Assembly: GCA_000310025.1 (NCBI GenBank)
Contig: FN649733.1
Location: 879,189 to 943,188, forward strand
DNA from: Ectocarpus siliculosus
Taxonomy: Eukaryota; Sar; Phaeophyceae; Ectocarpales; Ectocarpaceae
Direction: 5' to 3'
DNA length: 64,000 nucleotides
How positions within the stretch are numbered: the stretch's first letter is position 1; each line of letters opens with the position of its first letter. This document shows, piece by piece, positions 37,420 to 49,000 of the stretch. Both the position numbers and the translations under genes were made by a program. The notes beneath the pieces are model-generated. The model ran no database searches. It was not told the DNA's origin and saw nothing but the letters and a program-made list of their open reading frames with translations.

Positions 37420-37830
37420 AGTGTTGGCAGAGGCTTGGGTTCTTACTTTTCGTCATGTGGGCTACAAATGGCTGCTTGTATAGGTCACAGATGGTTCTCA
37501 AAGGTCTTGTGTTCGATAAAATGTTGAGAGTGAAAGCATATGTTCCTAGCTGCCTAGTTTTGGCCGAGGCTGGGGTTCTTGTTTTTCCTCATGTAGGCTA
37601 CGAATGGCTGGTATTAGCGTAGGTCACAGATGGTCCTCAAAGTTCTTGTGTTCGATAAAATGTTGAGAGTGAAAGAATGATGCTCTTAGCTGCCAAGTGT
37701 TGGCCGAGGCTGGTGTTCTACAAACGGCCGCTATTAAGTGTAGTCCACACATGGTCCTCAAAGCTCTTATGTGATGAAACATGTTGAGAGTGAAAGAGTG
37801 AAGTTCTACAGTAGCTGCCAAGTTCTCAAG
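37420..37830. repeat. Tandem repeat, three copies of about 137 bp
   Basis: Units beginning TTGGC(A/C)GAGGCT at 37423, 37559 and 37698 are each followed by GGTCACAGATGG-like and AAAATGTTGAGAGTGAAAG-like words; the third copy is shorter and more diverged. It lies downstream of CMC1 and no coding role is seen. Confidence 0.8.
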
Positions 37831-38228
37831 CGCGGACGCGCTATCTGTATCGCGGTGCTCAGCCGGTTTTGAAACACCGCGTGTCGTCTCACTGGTGTTC
37901 GTCGTTCAACGTGTGTTTCTGGGGCGGGTTGGTGCCGTCCTATATACATTAGCAACGGCCCGATGCATCTGCAAACTGTGAGGGAGGGAGTCATGTCGCT
38001 TTTCGCTATTGCGACTAATCGATAGCAGTGTTTGTGTTCGGTATTCTCGCTTGTCTGGGCAAACTGATTGCGAGAGATGAAGGGCGTATGGTGGACGTGT
38101 AGGATCGCCCCCGCCCCCCCCTGTCTGCTTTACACTTTCCCGCCGTGAGACGGTGAAAGAAAGTGCAACATCCGCCGCTCATTGGATGAACAACCGATGT
38201 TGCAGGTTCGTTCGTCACGCACCATGCT

Positions 38229-39050
38229 AGGGGGGGGGGGGGGGGCGCTGTCCCTGGGCTCCCACCCCCCCCTTTAAGCCCAAAAGAAAAAAAATTTGCG
38301 AAAAAATCGGGTTTTTTTTTTAACTGGCAAGGGAGTTTCCAGGGGGGGGGCGACCCCCCTTTTCCAAAATGTTGGAAGCCCCCCCCCCCTTTGGAAAACC
38401 TTTGAAAGGGCCACCATCTTGGAAAAAAAAACCCAGGGCCCCAAAGGGGAAAAACCACCCCCCCCCGGGGATTTTCCTTTACGGGGGAACCCCCGGTGCT
38501 TCAAAATNNNNNNNNNNNNNNNNNNNNNNNNNNNNNNNNNNNNNNNNNNNNNNNNNNNNNNNNNNNNNNNNNNNNNNNNNNNNNNNNNNNNNNNNNNNNN
38601 NNNNNNNAATTTTTCCGTTGGTTCCAAATTTTTAAGGGGGGGCCGCCCTTTTTTTTTCGGGGTCTTCACCCGTTTTTAAACCCCCCGGTTTTTTCTCATG
38701 GTTTTTTTTTTTTAAAGGTGTTTTTTGGGGGGGGTTGGGGCCCTTCTTATATCCTTTACAACGGCCCGGATGCTTTTCAAACTTGTGGGGGGGGGATCCT
38801 TTTCCTTTTTCGTTTTTGGGATTATTGAATACCAGTTTTTTTTTTGGTTTTTTTCCTTTTTTGGGCAAAATTTTTTCCAAGAAAAAAGGGGTTTTTGGGG
38901 GCCGTTTGGTTTCCCCCCCCCCCCCCCTTTTTTCTTTTACATTTCCCCCCCGGGAGCCGGGAAAAAAAAGGCCAACTTCCCCCGCTCATGGGAGAAACAC
39001 CCGATTTTGCAGGTTCTTTCTTCCCCCCCCATGTTGGGGGGGGGGGGGGG
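38229..39050. other. Assembly artefact: false duplication around a 100-N gap
   Basis: The gap is exactly 100 N (38508-38607). Sequence on both sides is a homopolymer-inflated, low-quality version of flanking clean sequence. The part left of the gap (38250-38507) copies 39050-39310, and the part right of it (38720-39030) copies about 37925-38230; for example CAACGGCCCGATGC at 37952 reappears as CAACGGCCCGGATGC near 38759. The simplest reading is two poor read ends that failed to overlap, so the true sequence probably joins about 38229 directly to about 39050. Frames in this interval should be ignored. Confidence 0.85.
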
Positions 39051-39144
39051 GCAGCTGTCCATGTGCTCTCAGCTCCACCTTACAGCTCAAATGAAGCAAG
39101 ATTTGCGATGAAGTCGGCTTTGTTCTTCAACTGCCAAGGCAGTT

Positions 39145-39276
39145 CACAGGTGGAGGTCGACCCCCCTTTCCCAAAATGTTGGATGCTCTCGCCCCCTTGT
39201 GAAGACCTTGACAAGGTCGACCATCTTGGAGAAGACAACCAAGGCCTCGAAAGGGGAGAATCGACCTCCACCTGTG
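39145..39276. repeat. Palindromic MITE-like element, copy 2
   Basis: A shorter relative of the element at 8741-8977. It begins CACAGGTGGAGGTCGACCCC, shares AAAATGTTGGATGCTCTCGCC, GACCTTGACAAGGTCGA and GGAGAAGACAACCAAGGCCT, and ends CGACCTCCACCTGTG. Compared with copy 1 it keeps one long arm and little of the other. Confidence 0.8.
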
Positions 39277-41393
39277 CATTGTCCTTAGCGGGCGATCCCC
39301 TGCTGCTGCGAAGTCCGGCTACAATTGTAGCACTCCAATTTACATGCAACACGCGACGCGATTTTCGACGCGATTTTCTTCCTCGTGCACGAAGGAACAA
39401 CTATTCGAGGGTGTTGCCCCCGCCCATGTGCTTGTTTGCTGAATATTGGTCACTCCCGAGAGCGTCGTTGTTTTTTCGCGGTATTGCGCCTCAAAGACTG
39501 CTCTAGTCTCGTAACCACCCTCCACAGCAAGCGCTGGGTGGATTCAAGAAGAAGACCGCGCTGAATTTTCGAGCCTCGCTTGAGGGAGGATGACCCCCCC
39601 TTACAGTTGTAGAACGCAAGCAAGCAAATCCAGACGGGATATCGAGTCATGAGCTGGGCGAAATGCTGCCAGTGTCTGAGTGTGTTGCTGATATTGCCGA
39701 CACCAGCACACCAAGGCCGAGCTGATGGCCGCAGAGCGAAACATCTGTCCGGTGAACACACGTGTTTCTAGATTGTGCATGCGAACACATTGAGACTGGT
39801 TTGGTTTGACCCGCCGAAGCAAGAGCGTGCGCAAGGAGTCGAAACGCCGGCCTTTCTTAGCCGAAGCACGTTGGAAAAGCGTTACTCCATACGCTTGCGC
39901 ATATGATACGGCGGGCTGGGCGATTATCCGATTTCGTGGTTGGGACACCCTGCTGTTACATAGTGCACGCGCACAGGGTCTGCTTGGAAATCGCTCCTTG
40001 AGCGAGCGGCATTTTGGTCCATGGTGGTCACAAACAGAACGAAGCGTAGCAACGAATGAGGCAGCGGACACACGATCGTCCAACCCCGGCTCCGGCTCGC
40101 CGGGTTCATGGTTCCAACAGGCCTGATCTACACGCTTATCCTCACTGGCAACACCTGCAAAGCGTCGTGCGCAGCCCGTTGATTGTATTGCTGGTTTCTG
40201 TCCTTCGCCGCCACGACGTAGCTGTACTTTCAGAAGTAGCGTCAGAAGTTAAAATGTTCGGAAATTGAACGCCCACAATCAATAGCGTCGTCAACATCAA
40301 CGAACGGGCATGCTTGCCAGCTTCGGCCCCATCTATGCTTTCTCGCGGCGGACGAAACGCAGCAGCAACAGCAGACGCCTCTCCTGTACTTGCGTCTCCC
40401 ACCGAGGCTAAAAAGCCAATGGACGGGAGATTCAACCGCAATTGGGTAGGCTCGTGGGTCGCTCAACTCAATTATTTGGTTGCTATCTCGCATCTTTGGT
40501 ATTTACTTGGTCTTCTCTGTGTAGTTCACGACGAAAACCGCCGTGTAGTTCTAAACCTTAAAACCGGCACACCTTTAAGAATATCAACAAATAAAGCCAA
40601 ATAAACGCTCTCACTTTGGGGCGGCAACCGGAACACTTACGTCTTCGCGGCCCAAACAAAGCACAAAAAAGACAAGACAAATCACTAGCCAAACGTCCGC
40701 ATTTTGTGCCCATCAAACACAACCGCCTAAATAATCCAAACAACAGCGAAGAACCAGTCGTCAATGCCTCGACACCCCGCCCCAAAGACGCCTGCTAACG
40801 GCATAAAACCTCACGATCGGCCGTTAACCAATCAGAAGGTCCCGCCCTGCGCATTCCTGCCGCTAATTTACATGCAATGCAACTCTCGGCGTCTAGATGC
40901 GCCTCGCCTGGCTGCTTGCTGCTACTATATATTGACGAGCGTTGGCGCACGGGGAACACTAACACGATGTGCTGCACTTGGCCGAAATCACCCCGCGACT
41001 GCGATGATGCCAAACCGTCGCTTCACTCGTTCCTTACCAATTCATTCGTCCCGCCCCGGAATGGAAGGAACTCTAGACTCTAGATTTCGATAAGTAAGAC
41101 ACGAAAAAATCCTCGCCTGAGCACTCGTGCTTCTTCTTTGACACGAAAAAATCCCCGCTGTACTCCACGACATTCGCAAGGCTTCCAAGCTAGCAATAGC
41201 CTAGCCAAGCAGCAGCCACCTACCGGGAAAGCTTCTCTTTCTCCCGCTACAGGAATCACGCACAAGCAGCGAAGCCATGCAAAACGGCCGACACCGCCTT
41301 CTCTTTTCTCGGCCTCCCACCTCGGTAACGCAAGAAATGCTGCGAACCGTACCCCAGCTCACACGCAGACTTCGTGCTTGATGGGGGGCTAAT
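39277..41393. other. No supportable gene
   Basis: Several open frames of 60-160 codons exist here on both strands, but none shows splice-consistent continuation or a recognisable motif. It lies just downstream of the 3' end of the minus-strand Mpv17-like gene. Confidence 0.5.
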
Positions 41394-44300
41394 TTACTTG
41401 GATCCGATGATGGACAGGAACACGTTGTAGAAGATCTGGATGGAGTTGATGTACAGCAGGCGCTGCTCGGTGGGGACGAACTTGAAGTTGATGGTGTGGG
41501 CCAGCGGCCACACCGTCCACGACCCCACCACCCCCTGCACCAAGTCGCTCTTGACCTTGGCCACGATCTCGCTCGGGGAGGCGCCGGACGTCACCCCGAT
41601 CCACGTGAAGAAGATGAGGGTGAAGATAGGGGCCCAGAAGACCTGGTCGATGATCACCTGCGAGAGGAAGGAAAACACGGAAACGTCGGTGCTTGTAAAA
41701 CATGCTAGGGCAATGTAGTCGTTCCGGTTCACATCAAGGAGATGGCGGTCAATGTACAATGAGGAAAGATGAGCGGGACGGACCGATCAACCCTCCACGG
41801 AGAGAAAGACCGGGTGGAAATCAGTCCCACAGAATGCGCGTGAGGATATTGGTGGTATACAACTGTGATCCCGCGAGAGAGGTTTCGTTAAGATCGTTGG
41901 GCGGGTCGGGGCGCTTTCAGAAACGTGGCCGATCACCTTTAAAAAAAAGCAGCTGAAGAAAGCAGGCAGCCTCTATTGCCTCGTCCTCAAACCGTGTGCG
42001 AATATGCTGAGAGTATTGGTCGTTGGAGAAACCGAAAGATCGAACAAGAAGCGTCTGTCTGAATGACACCTCGTGGAATGATAATTGAAAACGCAAGCAC
42101 ACCCCGTACACAAAAGCGAGAGCTCTCACATTGATACCCGAGAGTGCATTGGCGAGCAGGCATGTGCCCAACACCCTACCGAACGACAATCAAAAGTCTC
42201 CCTATGCCCACTTCCATTGGCAAGTCGTGAAAACCGCGCACCATGACGCAAGGTCGGGCCCTCATAATCCCTTCCGGTGTGCTTGCTGAACCACACCAGC
42301 CCCAAGCACGGACTGACAAAACCTCCGACACACTATTGACAATAGGCACTATATTGCTCACAAAAATACCCTTATCTATGGATAGAGATGGATTTATTGT
42401 GTTCCAGCAGAGGAAAAATAAAATAAATGCAAAATAGCTCCTGTGTGACCTTCCTATTGTGTGACCCAGGGTGATACGTCAGGTAGGTATATACTATACA
42501 CGCCGAAAGGCCTGTATACCGGCGCCAGAATAGACGGGACGAACACACGCACTAGAAAAAAAAAAAAAGCAGCGTTGTACGAAGTACTTCATGAACAAAT
42601 CAACCTAGCATCACCTTCTGGATGACGGTCATTGCCGCGGTGCCGGGCAGGGCGCTGTCGAGCGCGTTGTAGAAGAAGTGGGAGATAGTCCCGTGGAACA
42701 GAAACCCGAACGCGGCCATGCGGGCCAATCGCGCATACGAGAAGCTCTCCTTAGATGTGCCCTTCTGGGCCAGGAAGTCGCCGATGGAAAATCCTACAAA
42801 GGACGTGCAAGCCTGCAGTACGACGACGCAGAGGCGGGGGGCGAACTCTTGATAAAGGTGTGGATGCAAACGGGTGCGAGGGTCAGTCGCAATGCAAAGG
42901 AACTGCGTCTTCTGCGGGAAGGAACTCTGAGACGAGCGGCTCATCGCATGACGACGCCACCCAGCTTCTCTGTCTCAACGCAAGTGCGAGCGCTTGGATC
43001 GAGGCTGTTCTGGATCTTTGCGCGAAAAACTGCCGTGGAAAAAAACAATATACAAACTGCACCCTCCGAAACATAAGCTCCTCTTGGCATTCTCGAGCGC
43101 TACAACAGCTCCAGAGGCTGCTGACGGTGCCGCAGCATCCAAACATACAATCAAGTATCATAGTGGCCCTCAACACTCAGGGCAAATAATTCTGCTATTA
43201 TTCATCTTGCGGCGTTAGAAGGGCAACACATAAAAACCGTACTCGGGGTGAGGATATTTCGATTACAGTACAAGTACGGCCGGGGAAAAATGCTCCCAAA
43301 GCTTACTTTCGAGACCGAGAACAAGACGATTGTCTGAGAAACATGTGCTTGTCGCCGTCGCTGCGTCGGCAGCGTGGTGTCTGGGTTGCCATTGTTTAGT
43401 TATTTCGCTGCCATCGCAGGGACCACTTGTAGGATCACTTGTTGGCGGATATATGGTGTGTACTGAGTGCCACCTATCAGCGTGTCTACTCTCCCAACAT
43501 AGCGCGCGTATTGGTGCCCGCTCCGGAACTAAAACAAAAATCACGCGATAAATGAGTGGCGCTGGATGGTGAGGTGAACATGGACCGAGCGCTATTCCCA
43601 CAAGAGTCACGGCGAAACGACGGTAGACAAATCTTGTCGTTGTATTCGTTGCATTAAATATCATCACCTCCTCATCTTATCTATGCGACAGGCCCAGAAA
43701 ATAAAAGTCCGTCTGTCATCACAAGCCAATTCCAAAAAACGCACGAAAGAAAAAAACTTGAGGACGTATGACAGAAATCATGTCCTACCATAGAGCAGGC
43801 AGGATCACTCGCGAAGGAAAACAACTAGACCCGCGTCTGCGTCAAGAACTCCCGACGACTGACAACACCAGCATACCACCTCGAACGATCAATGCTACAG
43901 CAGACAAGCTGCCTGTAGACTGCAATGTTGCTAAGAGAGCCATGAGACAACCAAAAACCGCTGTTAGATGACCCACAATATAGACCACTATCAGCGCGGA
44001 CGAGTGGTCTGTAGTGGTCATCGTGCTTCTCAACTAAACTTCATGCCCGAGTCCGTCAAGCTGTGCGCGGTCTTGCATCGCCGTGCCTGGCTGGCATACC
44101 CAGCGTCCTTCACCCCGGTGAACGCCAGCACTTTCCTTCAGGAAGTCAATAGCGCAATTCCGGCGTGACGGTGCTCAGCCCATTGCAACGGTGTTAGCAG
44201 TAGTTGGAGCGCGTCGGGCCCACTCATACCGCTGTCCATTGCTTTGCTGCTTGAATATTTACCGCTGCCACGACTATCTGCTTGGTCGAAGCGCGGATGA

Positions 44301-45630
44301 TCTATATCGGAAACTGTCCTAGAACGGCACTTGCCAACCTCGATGCGTAAAAACCATGCCCAATCCGCTTCGACCAAGCAGATAAATATTTAGTCGTCGC
44401 AGCGGTAAATATTCAAGCAGCAAAGCAATGGACAGCGGTATGAGTGGGCCCGACGCGCTCCAACTTCTGCTAAGGACCGTTGCAATGGGCTGAGCACCAT
44501 CACGCCGAAATTGCGCGATTGACTTCCTGAAGGAAAGTGCTGGCGTTCACCGGGGTGAAGGACGCTGGGTAAGCTAGCCAGGCACGGCGATGCAAGACAG
44601 CGCACAGCTTGACGGACTCGGGCATTAACTCTTGTTGAGAATCACGATGTCAGCGCTGACTACTGCTGTAAGTGGTGCAGTGGTCCTCGTGCTTCTCAAC
44701 AACCCGCTACCACCAAACTTCTCCACACCTTCACAAGAATCGGCTTGTCGGCCAAGGCGCTGTTGTAAGCGTCCCAAGCACCCCCCGCCCCGTCCTTGAC
44801 GGTTGCCAGCACGCCCAGCATCGCGAGCGCGTCCATGCCCCTGCCCTCTTCCTCGTTGTCATCGAAGGAACCTTGCCCGCCGTTGTTGATGTTGCCGTTT
44901 CCACCGCCCATCATGCCGCCATCGTTGTTGTTGTTCCCCATCTTGACCCCTCCAGGCCGGCCGAAAAGGGCCTGTACATTTGTGTGAGTGTTTGTGTTGA
45001 GGTGCGAGGTTTGGAGAGAGAGAGAGACCAAGATGTAGCGATGCTTTCCGCTGTGGGGGGAAACGCAAATCGAAACCCGCCCTCGGGTTGAAGAAGAACC
45101 ACAGGATGATCATACGTACACAGAGGAGCGGTGCGCGCTCGGCAAAATTGAGTTGTAGCGGTCAGGGGTTCCGATGTCTTGGGTATTTTCTTGTGCACGA
45201 GCTGACTCTATGTCTCTTCTACAAGGCGTACATTGGGTGTCAAAAAGGATGAACGCAAGGTGCAGGTGGTGCCGGGCAGCTGCCCAGCAGCACAACGGCG
45301 GTCGGTGCCTACATGTAGACCAAAATGGCGCGAAGTGTCCGCGTTCCGATTGTGGTGTTGACGTTGGGCTCATGCTCCCAACAACATTGCATCGCAGCGG
45401 CGGCGGCCGCGGCAGCAGCAGCAGCAACGACGACAGAGATTGCTCACCTTGCCGACAACGCTCGCCGCTTTGTTGATAGGCGAAGATGAGCGTCCTGCCG
45501 GACCCTTGAGCGACATGCTGGTAGTCGAGGGCGCCACGGGTACGCGGGTCACGAGCGGGGTCACAAAGGCCGTGCAGGAGGATGATCCGAGCGCCACAAG
45601 GGCCGCGGGAAGAGCGGAACAGCGCACCAT
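41394..45630 (-). CDS. Mpv17/PMP22-family membrane protein, probably plastid-targeted
   Basis: Four exons, all phase 0: 45630-45448, 44971-44729, 42812-42615 and 41657-41394 (TAA), total 295 residues. Exons 3-4 encode the Mpv17/PMP22 domain: FSIGDFLAQK, FHGTISHFFYNALD, VIIDQVFWAPIF, and the signature W-PLAHTINFKFVPTEQRLLY followed by NVFLSIIGSK. Four hydrophobic helices are expected. Members are small inner-organelle membrane proteins thought to form channels. The first exon starts with a short hydrophobic signal-like stretch and then CTAFVTP, where a Phe follows the likely cleavage point; this resembles the bipartite plastid signal of stramenopiles, so plastid envelope or thylakoid is my inference. 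Exon 2 adds an Asn/Gly-rich spacer (MGNNNNDGGMMGGGNGN) not typical of the core family. The 1.9 kb second intron contains a foldback element. Confidence 0.94.
43988..44670. repeat. Foldback (long inverted-repeat) element
   Basis: Two arms of roughly 290 bases are inverted copies around a spacer of about 70 bases. For example TGCCCGAGTCCGTCAAGCTG near 44044 is mirrored by CAGCTTGACGGACTCGGGCA near 44606, and CCGCTGTCCATTGCTTTGCT near 44230 by AGCAAAGCAATGGACAGCGG near 44418. No transposase is encoded. It lies in the second intron of the Mpv17-like gene. A transcript would form a very long hairpin. Confidence 0.88.
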
Positions 45631-46047
45631 GTTGGAACGAGGGAGCAGACGAGAAAGTAGGCTGGTGTGTGTGTACGTGTTTGTGTGGGCCGTTTAGTGC
45701 TGCAGAACAACCGCGTTTGTGCTGGGGACCGGCTGGGCTTTTTGGCGAGCTCCCTTTCGAGGGGGGGTCGCGGAATCATGCTCATGTACATGGATATGTG
45801 TAAAATTCGGGAACGCCGAATCGGCACGTAACCGACCATTATTTCGCCGCCTGGCCAAAATCCACGTCTCGACGCACCGCCAATATATTCCTTCTTCACA
45901 GAGAAGGCGCGTATGCGCGCGTTCCCCACCCCATTCCACAACACACCCACGTTCACACCCACGTTCACACTCATTGATCACTTCCCCAGTCCAGCCCCGC
46001 GTATCTTTTCCCATCCTTCTCCACCGGAGGCATATACGGACACAATA

Positions 46048-49000
46048 ATGATGATATCAGCGACGGGACGAGCGGCGTCCCTCGCGGCCGTCCTACTCGG
46101 ACTACAGCAGGCCGGCCTTGCCTTCGCGGCCCCGACGTGCGAGCGAGTGGCTGGTCAATGGGCTGTGATCTTCTCCGCCGAATGCACTCAGTGGTTCCAG
46201 CAGATAGGGTCCAGGCGCGGCAGCCCACCTGAATCGTGCATACAGGTGCGTACGGATCAGACCTCGAGTGTGCGACGAGCCCTACACACGTAGCCTGTAG
46301 GTGGGAAGAACATGTGTTGTGCGGTGTAGGACCCGACTTGGAAACATTGAATGAGCAACATGCGCCACGAGAAGGTATGCACTTCTACATGACGAGAAAA
46401 CACCGCCGCCTTCCCCCCCCCCCAAGCACCCGTTGAGACAGCACCTGGCCAGACACTCTGAACACCTGGACTCGTACATGTACCGCGAGAAAAACATGGT
46501 GTTCTCTAAAGATCATAACCGGGGTTGTTCACGTGTCATCATACATGTACAAGGTTCTCACAATGAAAAGAATACCGACGTTACACGCGCCAAAGAACGA
46601 ATACCTCGACGCTTAAACAGGCGAACCACGTTTCCCACACAGCCCCATTCTGTAGGACATGCACAAATACAAGGTCGACCCCAACGCTACCAACTGCTCG
46701 TCACAGCCTTTCGACGATCAAAACCAAGCAACTTTCTTCGTACTGCTGCTCCCGTGACTCATGTGTGGAATTTTCGTCGCTGTTCGCACCTCTCCAGCAA
46801 TTTACTAGCGCTGTCTTGGTGGAGAACTTTCCGTGGAACGATGACGTCGTCATCGTGGACAACGAAACCCCCGGGGATGATTTTTCGCTGCAGCCCGAAC
46901 AACCTGTGCTCAAGTTCGGGGCCGGTATCGTGATCATGCAGACGTCTTGGGTGAGTGCTTTGTCCTCGGGGGAGGATTCGCGCTGTTTCGGTGTCAAGAT
47001 TGATGGCTGTACCATCAATATTGACGGCAATAGTTCTTGATCGTCCATCACCGTTTCGTATGTAATGCTATTTGTTCCGTCGGCATGTTGCATACAAGAG
47101 AGCTGCGCTTAGTTTCTCTGAGGGTCTTGGACGAACATGTATGTGCCAGAGTGCACGTTAAAGTGAGAACTGTTTCGCCACATGCGTTTATCTTTTCTTC
47201 AGTAAGAGGTGCGGGAGGGGTAGTGATGTCCCGTATCTTCGATCGTAGTTCCGAGCCCCAAACTTGATCTGCGACCCATCTTTGGTAGATGAAGCATCTG
47301 CATGCGGCCCTTCAGGGTGGGCTAGTGTATCATTTGTTCCAGGATTTTAATGTCGTAGTAGGCAGGTAGATCGTTCAACACCTGCTACAGTGCGCAGGTC
47401 GAGTGAGTCTCGCACTACCCATACACCCACAAATTCTGACTTCGCTGGTGGCTTGCGCAACGAAAGTCGATAGCGTGTACGATGAATCCTACATAAACGC
47501 CCCACCAGACGACGACATCGTCGTGTAACACCGGTGCGGTAGACATGGTGTGGAGCACATTTATTTCAACTTCGCACAACAACTGATGGGCTGCAACTGA
47601 TTGTGACAAACTATCTATTTATTACAAGGACGACGGTGACGATCAACCTAGCTACAAAATCAAGAACTCGGTGATTTACAATAATGCAGTAACACATGAT
47701 AGACTGAACCAATCGATTTTCTTCGTGGGTCATCAAGCTATCAAGACCTGGGATGCACTGCTTATCACGGGTGTTCAGACACGGTGACAGCTTCAGCCAG
47801 AAGTGATGTCGAATCGTTTTCTTGTGACAAATACTCGGATAGGCATTCCATTGTCATTTGATGTATTTGTTCTACTCAATCAACACACGCAATCATCTCT
47901 CTCGGGGTTTCGCAGCTCCTCACTGAAAAGGCGTACCCACCGCAAACGAGCGTCGTTCCCCTCCACATGGATACGACGATCACCTTACTCCTGTAACCTA
48001 GCCTTCTTTCTGAATATTCTGCGACAGGACATGGAGGACGGGTCGCTGTGGCAACCTCGGATGTCTAGCAGCGCCGAACGGATATATGCCGAGGTCGAGT
48101 ACATCGCATCCGACAACCACAGCTATCTAGATTTCGACCTCAGCGTGCGCTACGAGCCCGAGCACCCTCCTCCGGGCAGACTCATGCGAGCCCTTTCCGA
48201 AGACAATGACGCGGTGAGACATACGTAGCGCAACTCGAGTCCATGCTACAGAAGCGTAGTCTGTGGGTTTCCTTGTCCCGCCCCGCTATGTGATGTTGGT
48301 GATGTTTATGATTGCCAAGCATCGTCCAACAACAACCGACTGGCTCGAAGTACCATCTCTCTTTTCTAGAAGCATGGTTCACGCAACGTACCCCGCGCCC
48401 TACCCCACCCGAACATTCTACATCCTTCACCCCGGCTGTGTCGTCCGCAGCCCGACGCGGCAGATGTCGAGGAGATACTGGAGCTCTCCGCGACCCCTCC
48501 TCCCCTGGCACAAGACGCCACTGGCGACCTCTCGTACGAACCAGCTTATGTCTACAGCTACGAGCTTGAGTCATACGACTTCAGCTACAGCTTCGAGCTG
48601 GAGGACCTCGACTCGTACTCCTATGAGTTCATCGACTCCATGTTTGAAGAAGAATCATCGCCTTACTCGCAGACCTACAGCTACAACTTCCGTGGCGAGG
48701 AGGAAGTCTCAGTGCCACCGCCCAGTGCGGTTCAGTCGGTCACCTCATTGGACGTGAGTACGTTATCGCAACGCACGGTGTTTTGGATCCTCTTTTGGTC
48801 CGCATTCACAAACCGACTATAGTTCGACGATAGTTGCGTGCAGAGATCGTAATCTTGATTGGTCAAAACACGTTTTGTTCAAAACACGTCTTCGAACGAA
48901 TGCCATAGCGCTTTGGCTTGTGACAATTGCCGGTGGCTTTTCAGACAAGCTCGTGGAAAGCAACATCATTCCTTCTAAGACGTTCGTCCTACCAGTACCT

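Noticed and set aside
38274-39111. Frames running through the N gap
   Set aside because: Sequence is low-quality and falsely duplicated.
39806-40604. Several 100-160 codon frames on both strands
   Set aside because: They overlap one another, some start only at non-ATG codons, and none shows a domain or splice continuation.
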